Source: an uncultured Microcaldota archaeon
Lineage (GTDB): Archaea > Micrarchaeota > Micrarchaeia > Anstonellales > Bilamarchaeaceae
Assembly (NCBI GenBank): GCA_903835385.1
Contig: CAILMQ010000047.1
Coordinates: 1 to 58,099, forward strand
DNA: 58,099 nt
Reading direction: 5' to 3'
The notes beneath the pieces are model-generated. The model worked only from the letters and a program-made list of their open reading frames with translations, made no database searches and was not told where the DNA came from. The position numbers and the translations under genes are program-made. Numbering within the stretch: the stretch's first letter is position 1; every line of letters starts with the position of its first letter. Below, in pieces: positions 52,394 to 58,099 of the stretch.

Positions 52394-52709
52394 AAGACGT
52401 CGTCTCCTGCAATTCCGGCGCTCCGTCAGTCGTCCTCATGGTCGTTGCGACCATGAGGCCCCGCGACTGCAAGTCGCGAGGTCGTGGTTTTCTTGTGCAC
52501 AAGTCAAACACTGATTAACCTCGCGAGCCCCAAGTTAAGCAGGAGACGAGCGACCTTAAGACCTCGCATCCGACGCTTCGGATGCGGGGTCCCATGTTCG
52601 ATGCGTCGAACATGAGGGACACCGGAGAGAAGCGATGTGGAGCCGCACTAATGGGACCTCGCGAACGGCGTTCCGTTCGCGGGGCTCCATGTTCGGTGCA
52701 CCGAACATG
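52394..52709. repeat. Hairpin island 4 (backbone with insertion at site 2)
   Basis: The 433-nt gap between the surface-protein gene and herA carries no gene. Hairpins are at 52434-52458 (11-bp stem, loop TTG), 52462-52478 (7 bp), 52565-52586 (CGCATCCGA, loop CGCT), 52593-52614 (CATGTTCGA, loop TGCG), 52660-52681 (CGCGAACGG, loop CGTT) and 52688-52709 (CATGTTCGG, loop TGCA). The last four form two pairs, each a variable stem followed by a CATGTTCG stem. A palindrome CTTGTGCACAAG is at 52492-52503. The left part (52394-52503) shares its backbone with island 3. Confidence 0.85.
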
Positions 52710-52728
52710 AGGGAAACAGTTGTAACAT

Positions 52729-54240
52729 TCAGAGGAACGCCTCCACCTGCTCCTCTTTCCTCTCCTTCGCGGCCTCGTACTCCATCGCCTGCTGGTGCAG
52801 GGGAGCCCCCCGCTCGCGCTTCAGGGATTTCCGGTCGCGGATGCTGACGAACACCGGATAGTTCGCCGCCTCGCCCACTATTATGGCCTCCCCGACCTTG
52901 AGCCCGGTGATGCTTTTGGCCACCCGCGCGTCTATGCCTTCGCTTGACATCTGTATGTGGTCCAGGTCATTGGGGTTCGTGACGCGCAATATTATATGGG
53001 TGTTGCACTGGGAAAGGGCGGTGGTGCTGAGGTTGACCGGCCTCTGGGATATGAGGCAGAGCGAGGCGCCGAATTTCCTGCCTTCGCGGGCGATGGTCTC
53101 TATGACGCTTCTGGATATGGCTTCGTGCGCCTCCGCTTTTTCCCTGGCGAAGTTGTGCGCCTCCTCCAGGAGCAGGAGGAAGGGCGGTATCCTGCCCTTC
53201 TTGCGCAGGCTGAACAGCCTCCTGGCGAGCAGGGCCACGAGTATCTGCTTCTTGCGCAGCGAGTCTATTGTGCTGAAGTCCAAAATGAGAAGTTTTCCCG
53301 GCTGGATGTCCGAAATCAGCTTCGGGTTCTCCTTGCCCTGGGAGAGGAACCTGTACCTGCGCAGCTCGTTCAGCGCCCGCGCCAGCGTCTTTTTCGTGTC
53401 CTCCTTCGCAACCTGGGCCGCGTCCACGCCAACGAGCAGCTCCTTGAGCGAGTATCCGTCCTTTCCCCTGCTTTTGCGGAGCTCGTGCATTGCATGCCGC
53501 AGCAGCTCCCGCTGCGGGCCCGACAGGTTGGGCAGCCATTCCTCCACCAGTTCCGGGGGTATCTTCCTGAACGGGACCGCTATTTCCGTTCCCTCCACCA
53601 CCTTGGTGAGATGGCCGTATTTGTCGTCGTGTGCGAAGCCGCCGTATTCGCCATGGATATCTACCACGACCACTGCGATGCGGCCATGCTCCTTTTTGCG
53701 CTCAAGAAGCTCCTCCAGTAGCACGCTCGCGAGATGGCTCTTTCCCGCGCCGCTCATGGCGAGTATGGCCACGTGCTTCTGCAGCAGCCTCGTCATGCTG
53801 AGTTTCGCCGCAACGTCGTGGTGCTGTATCGCGCCCATGTGCAGCCCGTTCTCCTCGAAACCCAGGAATCTTCTCAGGACATCGTCATTTGCATTGGACA
53901 CGGCGGCGCCGGGGCACGGGGGCGTGAACGTCCTCGTGAACCTCCCGTCCCGATGGTTGCCCAGTATCCTGACCTGGGCGAGCACGTATTCCCAGCCGTC
54001 CGAAGGGAAGGCATCGGCAATCCTGCCGAACTTCTCGTACTCGGCAACGGATTCCGCCTGCTCGAAGTACCTGTTGGCGCGCACAATCTCGGCCACGAAG
54101 CCGAAAACCAGCTCCTTTTCGTTCTCCACCTGGACGTACTGGCCTTTCTTGACATCCGCGCCCGGCTTTATCACGAACGAGAAATCGGACGTGGAGGGCG
54201 AGCCCTCCAGCGCCACTATTGTCCCGAGCTGCTTGTCCAT
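52729..54240 (-). CDS. herA: HerA-type hexameric DNA translocase
   Basis: The 503-residue ATPase has an N-terminal HAS-barrel domain (about 1-130). The FtsK/VirB4-related core has Walker A AMSGAGKSHLAS, VVVVDIHGEYGG, Walker B FLLLLEEAHNFA and the sensor region SLCLISQRPVNLS. In most archaea HerA works with NurA nuclease and Mre11-Rad50 in end resection; none of these genes is adjacent. The related CedB and VirB4 proteins drive DNA transfer, so a link with the six-paralogue membrane complex 11 kb away is possible but unproven. ATG 54240 is preferred to a TTG four codons upstream. Confidence 0.88.
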   Translation of the reverse strand: MDKQLGTIVALEGSPSTSDFSFVIKPGADVKKGQYVQVENEKELVFGFVAEIVRANRYFEQAESVAEYEKFGRIADAFPSDGWEYVLAQVRILGNHRDGRFTRTFTPPCPGAAVSNANDDVLRRFLGFEENGLHMGAIQHHDVAAKLSMTRLLQKHVAILAMSGAGKSHLASVLLEELLERKKEHGRIAVVVVDIHGEYGGFAHDDKYGHLTKVVEGTEIAVPFRKIPPELVEEWLPNLSGPQRELLRHAMHELRKSRGKDGYSLKELLVGVDAAQVAKEDTKKTLARALNELRRYRFLSQGKENPKLISDIQPGKLLILDFSTIDSLRKKQILVALLARRLFSLRKKGRIPPFLLLLEEAHNFAREKAEAHEAISRSVIETIAREGRKFGASLCLISQRPVNLSTTALSQCNTHIILRVTNPNDLDHIQMSSEGIDARVAKSITGLKVGEAIIVGEAANYPVFVSIRDRKSLKRERGAPLHQQAMEYEAAKERKEEQVEAFL

Positions 54241-54267
54241 GTCTTCTCCCAAACAAATACACGCCGT

Positions 54268-54277
54268 AAATTAATAA
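54268..54277. promoter_or_regulatory. Shared TATA-like box, herA / DUF599-like gene
   Basis: AAATTAATAA sits midway between the divergent ATGs at 54240 and 54302, about 30 nt from each, and reads as a TATA element on both strands. Confidence 0.45.
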
Positions 54278-54301
54278 GCCTTCTCGTTCCATTGCCCTAT
54301 T

Positions 54302-54940
54302 ATGGAGCTGCCCCAAGTCACCCTTGAGGAATTCACCAAGATACTGTCGCTGCTGATCTTCGCGTTATGCTTCGCCATATCCATGGTCACCAGCAGCAGG
54401 GCGTTCAGGCGCGGCAACAACGCCCGCGCGGTCCGCTCAGAGTACAGGCGCAACTGGGCTGAGGCGGTCCTCAAGGCAGGCGACGTCACCCCGGTGGCCG
54501 ACGTGTTCAGGAACAAGCTCACAGTGCTGGCCGCGATGCTCGGCGGCCTTGTGGTGTCCGCAGGCCTGGTGCTCAACGCGCTCTTTGCCGCAACCAACAT
54601 AATCTCCATGTTCCACATAGGATTCATCCTCGTGATGATGGCGGCAGCCTTTTTCCACCTCCTCATGGAGATACGCACCAGCACCTACATACCGCTGATA
54701 TTCACGGTGGACGGCAGCCTGATAGAGAAGCACGAAAAGATGACCAAGGAGGAATACCTGGGCCGCCTGGTGGACAACACCTACGACGATTTCTCCAGCA
54801 CCATAAACGCGCTGTTCTACATAGTGGCGCTGCTGTTCTTCCCAATCAGCCCGCTGCTGTTCATCTTCATCACGCTGGTGCTGACCTATCTTTTCGTGAG
54901 AAGGGACATCTCCGAGAAATCAAGGATAGAGATATTCTAG
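54302..54940 (+). CDS. DUF599-like membrane protein
   Basis: The 212-residue protein has four main membrane helices (about 12-30, 75-95, 103-122 and 170-205). The DUF599-type elements are visible: EYRRNWAEAVL followed by RNKLTVLAAMLGGLVVSAG, and near the end INALFYIVALLFFPISPLLFIF with VRRDISEKS. The function of DUF599 is unknown. It is leaderless behind the box shared with herA. Confidence 0.6.
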   Translation: MELPQVTLEEFTKILSLLIFALCFAISMVTSSRAFRRGNNARAVRSEYRRNWAEAVLKAGDVTPVADVFRNKLTVLAAMLGGLVVSAGLVLNALFAATNIISMFHIGFILVMMAAAFFHLLMEIRTSTYIPLIFTVDGSLIEKHEKMTKEEYLGRLVDNTYDDFSSTINALFYIVALLFFPISPLLFIFITLVLTYLFVRRDISEKSRIEIF

Positions 54941-54949
54941 GCAGTGCAG

Positions 54950-55456
54950 CTATTCAAAATTGGCTCTTCCCAGTTTGATGAACCTGGGCTTGCTGTTCCT
55001 GACCATCGCGACGACCAGCTCCTTCCTGAGCTTCCCGGCGAAATCCAGCGCCTCGTCCAGTTCGCCCGGCTTCGGCACCCATGCCTCGCTCACCACCTTC
55101 ACCAGATAATACGTCCTGTCCTCGCCGGGCCTGAAGCCCTTCCTGTGCAAACGCAAAAACTCGTCCGTGTCGAGCGAGACGCGGGTGATGTAACCGCGGC
55201 TTCTCAAATGCTCAATAACCACATACTTGTCGTTTGCGAGCGGGTCGCTTTTGGACGCGAGCGCGAGTATCTCGTCTTTTGTGAATGGCAGCTTCCCCTT
55301 TTCCGCGAAATACGCGGCCTCGATCAGCGGGATTTTCGCCTCCTTCCCCTCCTCCACCGCGGCGCCTATGTTCCGCAGCAGAAGGATCAGGGGCTTGTCC
55401 CTTATGACCACGAACCTGTCCGTTAGTTCCGCGCTTGTTGTCTTTGTTTCTTTCAT
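54950..55456 (-). CDS. tRNA-splicing endonuclease family protein, degenerate (structural) subunit
   Basis: The 168-residue protein has the EndA fold: an N-terminal domain, then KYVVIEHLRSRGYITRV and YYLVKVV...LRKELVVAMV, the conserved scaffold of the catalytic domain. In active EndA the Tyr of DFxLY, the His before YLV and a Lys in the RKK-type helix form the triad. Here these positions read EFLRLH, EDRTYYLV and RKEL, so all three seem lost. Several archaea use (alpha-beta)2 enzymes with such a non-catalytic beta subunit, the likely role here. Its ATG overlaps the stop of the PH-like gene (ATGA). Confidence 0.75.
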   Translation of the reverse strand: MKETKTTSAELTDRFVVIRDKPLILLLRNIGAAVEEGKEAKIPLIEAAYFAEKGKLPFTKDEILALASKSDPLANDKYVVIEHLRSRGYITRVSLDTDEFLRLHRKGFRPGEDRTYYLVKVVSEAWVPKPGELDEALDFAGKLRKELVVAMVRNSKPRFIKLGRANFE

Positions 55457-55896
55457 TTCCTCGCCCCGCTGCTTCCGGTCACGCTTTGCATTATCCCCTT
55501 CACGTCGTCGTAGCGGACCGCAGGTATCCTTATCGCCACGCCGGATTCGCTGGCGGTCTCCACTTCAAGCGTGCCGACTCCGAACAGCCTTTCCACAATG
55601 GACTGGTTGTAGCGCGTGTCGCTCACCCTGTTGTAAGGGACGAGGACGGTCTTCACCGCCAGTATGCCTTTTTTGAAAACCAGGTCGTTTTCACTGATTT
55701 CCAGAGTGACGAACATGGTGGAGATGAAGGCAAGCAGGCACGAAAGGAGCGCAATGCCCCAGATGAGCGCCAACGCCCAGCCGAAGGCGTCATGGGTGTA
55801 ATCCCTCAGGACGTAGAGCGCCACGGTGAGCAAGACCGCGACAAGGAGGGCCTTGGCTATCTTGACCACGGGGTTGGGATGGATGACCTTGACCAT
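55453..55896 (-). CDS. PH-like (DUF304/YdbT-type) membrane protein
   Basis: The 147-residue protein has two N-terminal membrane helices (about 12-30 and 38-62). A bacterial PH domain follows: EISENDLVFKKGILAVKTVLVPYNRVSDTRY, then GVGTLEVETAS. These are the hallmarks of DUF304. The family's role is unclear. It is co-translated with the EndA-like gene and leaderless from a palindromic TATA box shared with rnhA. Confidence 0.8.
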   Translation of the reverse strand: MVKVIHPNPVVKIAKALLVAVLLTVALYVLRDYTHDAFGWALALIWGIALLSCLLAFISTMFVTLEISENDLVFKKGILAVKTVLVPYNRVSDTRYNQSIVERLFGVGTLEVETASESGVAIRIPAVRYDDVKGIMQSVTGSSGARK

Positions 55897-55915
55897 GCCA
55901 TTCTACCGCTCCGAA

Positions 55916-55928
55916 GTATTTTAAATAC
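55916..55928. promoter_or_regulatory. Palindromic bidirectional TATA box
   Basis: GTATTTTAAATAC is a 13-bp palindrome centred at 55922. It lies 26-27 nt from both divergent ATGs (55896 and 55949), the ideal TATA distance for two leaderless transcripts. Confidence 0.6.
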
Positions 55929-55948
55929 AAATCCAGACGAAGCCCTAC

Positions 55949-56386
55949 ATGACGCTCATTATTTTCACAGACGGGGCCTCCCTGGGCAACCCAGGGCCCA
56001 TGGGAATAGGCGTCGCCGCGTTCCGGCACGGGAAAAAGGTGAAGGAAATCAGCGAATACATCGGAGAAGGCACGAACAACATAGCCGAGTACACCGCGGT
56101 GATGCGGGCATTGGAGTTCGCAAGAGGCGAGGGGGAAAAGGAGGTCCATATAAAATCCGACAGCCAGCTCGTGGTGCGGCAGCTCAACGGCGAGTACAAG
56201 GTGAAGGACGAGAAGCTCAAGGCGCTCAAGCTCGCTGTGGACGAGCTTTGCGTTGGCATGGCGGTGAAATTCGAGCACATCCCAAGAGAGCAAAACGAAG
56301 GGGCGGACGCGCTTTCCAAAGAGGCGGCGGAACAAGGGAAGAAAATAGTTCATAAGGGGAAAACAGGGCAGCAGAAGCTGGTGTAG
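55949..56386 (+). CDS. rnhA: Ribonuclease HI family protein
   Basis: This enzyme degrades the RNA strand of RNA-DNA hybrids. The 145-residue protein has the four carboxylates of RNase HI: Asp8 (FTDGASLGNPG), Glu47 (NIAEYTA), Asp71 (IKSDSQLV) and Asp120 (NEGADALSKEA). The short compact form without the basic protrusion is typical of archaeal and Gram-positive RNase HI. It is leaderless from the shared palindromic TATA box. The next gene starts 9 nt after its stop. Confidence 0.92.
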   Translation: MTLIIFTDGASLGNPGPMGIGVAAFRHGKKVKEISEYIGEGTNNIAEYTAVMRALEFARGEGEKEVHIKSDSQLVVRQLNGEYKVKDEKLKALKLAVDELCVGMAVKFEHIPREQNEGADALSKEAAEQGKKIVHKGKTGQQKLV

Positions 56387-56395
56387 CTGATTCAC

Positions 56396-57598
56396 ATGAA
56401 AATCACGAACGACTTTTCCATCGGTCCCTACATGACCTTTGACCAGAGCAAGGAGCTTCCCATACATTCCTGGTTCTGGTACAAGGAGGGCTTCTCGCCG
56501 GAGCTGGTGAAATGGGCGATTGCAAGCGAAGGAAAAAATAAAAATGACAACGCGCCCGTGCCCGAACGCCTCCTCGATCCCTTCTGCGGCGTGGGTACGA
56601 GCCTTTTGGCAGCAAAGGAGAAGGGGATGTTCGCCAAGGGCGTTGACGCCTCGGATCTGGCGGCTTTCGTCTCGAAAACAAAAACCCGCAACTACTCGTC
56701 CCGCGATATCGAAATGGCGAAAGAATTCAGCGCCAGCATTTTCGCAGAAAGCAGGCCCCCCGCCCCGCTCCAGTGGGAGTTCGAGCTTTTCAATCCCGCG
56801 GCCGCATTCCCGAAGCGGAACCTCAACGACATCATGTTCCTGCGCGAGCGCATAGAATACCTGGAGCCAGGGCCAAGGAGCCTGCTCCTTCTCGCCCTGC
56901 TTTCCGTCCTGCCCCAGGCCAGCCTCGTCATCAAGGACGGCGGCGTGCTCAAAATCAGCAAGGAAAAAAGCGCCATGCCGCTCAAAGACGCGTTCCGGAG
57001 AAAGGTCAAGCGGATGGTAGCGGACCTGGAAGCGAAAAATGAAACTAACGCGCCCGCGAACCCGGGCCAGAACGCTGCGCCCGAACCAGAAGTTTTTCTG
57101 GGGGACGCGCGGGCAATGGGCTTTCCGGACGATAGCGAGGACATAATCGTCACGTCGCCCCCTTACCTGAACAACATAGATTATTCCAAAATCTACGGCA
57201 TGGAGCTGAGCCTGCTCGCAATGTCAAAGGCAGCGGCGGAGGAGGTGCGCCTGCGCAGCGTGCGCTCGTTCATAGGCAGGAAGATGCGGGTCCAGGAGAT
57301 GCCCGTGGAAGTCGGCGAAATCGGCGAGCGCATCCCGATTATCGGAACGTATTTCGCGGACATGGAAGGCGCGATAAAGGAGATGCACCGTGTCCTGTGT
57401 CCAGGGTCCTGCGCTTACGTTAATGTCTCCAACTCGGTGATACATGAGACCCATGTTCTTGTCGACGAAGTGTTCGCCGAGATGGCGCTGCGCATAGGAT
57501 TCTCAGATGTCGAGATTGTTGTGGGAGCCGAGCGCATTGCGGATGTCAAGCCGCAGAAAGTGAGGACAAGGGAGAGCGTTGTAATTATGAGGAAGTGA
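56396..57598 (+). CDS. N4/N6 amino-methyltransferase
   Basis: This SAM-dependent methyltransferase of 400 residues has motif I LLDPFCGVGTSLLAA (about 58-72) and the catalytic motif IV TSPPYLNNIDY (about 255-265). Motif I before IV is the alpha/beta-type order. The (S/T)PPY site marks amino-group methylation of cytosine or adenine. A target-recognition segment between them (about 110-240) is unique. No restriction endonuclease is adjacent, so an orphan DNA methylase or an RNA methylase is possible. It begins 9 nt after rnhA. Confidence 0.8.
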   Translation: MKITNDFSIGPYMTFDQSKELPIHSWFWYKEGFSPELVKWAIASEGKNKNDNAPVPERLLDPFCGVGTSLLAAKEKGMFAKGVDASDLAAFVSKTKTRNYSSRDIEMAKEFSASIFAESRPPAPLQWEFELFNPAAAFPKRNLNDIMFLRERIEYLEPGPRSLLLLALLSVLPQASLVIKDGGVLKISKEKSAMPLKDAFRRKVKRMVADLEAKNETNAPANPGQNAAPEPEVFLGDARAMGFPDDSEDIIVTSPPYLNNIDYSKIYGMELSLLAMSKAAAEEVRLRSVRSFIGRKMRVQEMPVEVGEIGERIPIIGTYFADMEGAIKEMHRVLCPGSCAYVNVSNSVIHETHVLVDEVFAEMALRIGFSDVEIVVGAERIADVKPQKVRTRESVVIMRK

Positions 57599-57611
57599 GG
57601 CTCGCTATCGG

Positions 57612-58099
57612 CTATAGATTGCTCTTTTTTTCCGGGGCATAAGGCATGGCGACCTTGTCCCATAAGTATTTGTGGAACCTGAGATAGTTCTGCGCGATTT
57701 CCCTGCTTTCTATCACGAATGAGAACGGCTCCTCCGCCCATGAGACGTTCGCGACCTTGTTCCCGTAGATGTAGACCACCACCGGGTTGCCGCTGAACTC
57801 CTTTGGCAGGACCTTGACGTGCATGAGCCTCTTTTCCGGAAGCGGGTCGTTCCTGGATTCGTACCGTATGAGGTTGTACCATGCGAGCCCTGCCTCCAGC
57901 CTTCTCATGTTGTAGCGCGGCCAGTAATACTTCAGCAGCTTGGGCAAGGCCCACGCGCCGCCGATGAAGCGTATGGACTTGTAATTAAGGCAGTCCTCCA
58001 GAATGGCCTTGATTCCCTCCCTGCCCCTGTAGATTTCGGCGCTGATATCGGGCTTGTAGCTTTCATAGAGGCTCTTTATCTCCGGAAGCTGCGCCTCCA
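57612..58099 (-). CDS. TrmB-like transcription regulator, C-terminal part (truncated by the window)
   Basis: The open frame runs off the window edge, so the gene starts beyond 58099. The visible 162 residues include ISAEIYRGREGIKAILEDCL, typical of the TrmB C-terminal effector/sugar-sensing domain, followed by a mixed alpha/beta region ending KVAMPYAPEKKSNL. The expected N-terminal winged helix is not in view. It converges with the methyltransferase gene. Confidence 0.65.
   Translation of the reverse strand, partial: EAQLPEIKSLYESYKPDISAEIYRGREGIKAILEDCLNYKSIRFIGGAWALPKLLKYYWPRYNMRRLEAGLAWYNLIRYESRNDPLPEKRLMHVKVLPKEFSGNPVVVYIYGNKVANVSWAEEPFSFVIESREIAQNYLRFHKYLWDKVAMPYAPEKKSNL

Noticed and set aside
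23297-52709. Integron attC array as explanation of the hairpin islands
   Set aside because: There are no gene cassettes between the hairpins, no integrase, and the R-box type ends of attC sites are not seen.

Overview
The window is archaeal. It carries a proteasome alpha subunit, uS10, a tRNA-splicing endonuclease-family protein, an intron-containing tRNA-Tyr with C1-G72, archaeal Elp3, HerA, a translin-like protein, AMP phosphorylase and ribose-1,5-bisphosphate isomerase. TATA boxes commonly lie about 25 nt before start codons (leaderless genes), and internal genes use GGTG-type Shine-Dalgarno sites. High GC, many secreted or membrane proteins of unknown family and a bacterial-type heptose pathway suggest a DPANN-like lineage (for example Diapherotrites or Micrarchaeota). 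That placement is inference, because no rRNA is present.

Layout. 0-7.7 kb: ADP-heptose and surface-glycan operon (hldE, gmhA, gmhB, a GT9 transferase, an epimerase, a flippase), interrupted by a self-contained ATPase/nuclease gene under a double-palindrome operator. 7.8-9.4 kb: AbiE-like toxin-antitoxin pair. 9.5-14.9 kb: prepilin-type peptidase, GT2, thioredoxin-like protein, DUF167, LemA, HtpX and proteasome alpha. 14.9-19.4 kb: one small secreted protein and two large paralogues with a caspase-like His/Cys signature, one exported and one apparently cytosolic. 19.4-23.2 kb: UMP kinase, a lone TnpB with its reRNA end, translin, a CNNM/CBS transporter-like protein and tRNA-Tyr. 23.2-30.8 kb: AMP salvage pair, small basic protein, Mut7-C RNase, uS10, ornithine carbamoyltransferase with an acidic/basic tail, ScpB, an adenylate-kinase-like ATPase and a PadR-like regulator.

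30.8-47.1 kb is the most unusual gene block. A divergent 1005-residue exported membrane protein faces an operon of six tandem, diverged paralogous polytopic membrane proteins. These are followed by a 1611-residue Cys-rich lipoprotein, a triple zinc ribbon and a GNAT-like protein. All six paralogues share a W/Y-A-x-x-E helix motif, an R-x(4-6)-R-x-x-G segment and, in most, a C-terminal LGG-type end. The arrangement recalls tandem VirB6/TrbL or CedA proteins of DNA-transfer machines; homology is not proven. 47.3-58.1 kb: secreted Lon-type (S16) protease, Elp3, an NEW3-like surface protein, HerA, a DUF599-like protein, a degenerate EndA subunit, a PH-like protein, RNase HI, an N4/N6 methyltransferase and the C-terminal part of a TrmB-like regulator.

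A second unusual layer is non-coding. Five intergenic islands (7.75, 23.3, 26.4, 27.4 and 52.4-52.7 kb) consist of arrays of near-perfect hairpins, typically 9-bp stems with 4-nt loops. Two islands share a backbone in which each has hairpins inserted exactly where the other has none. A similar hairpin pair sits in frame inside tnpB. Together these suggest a mobile hairpin-cassette family.
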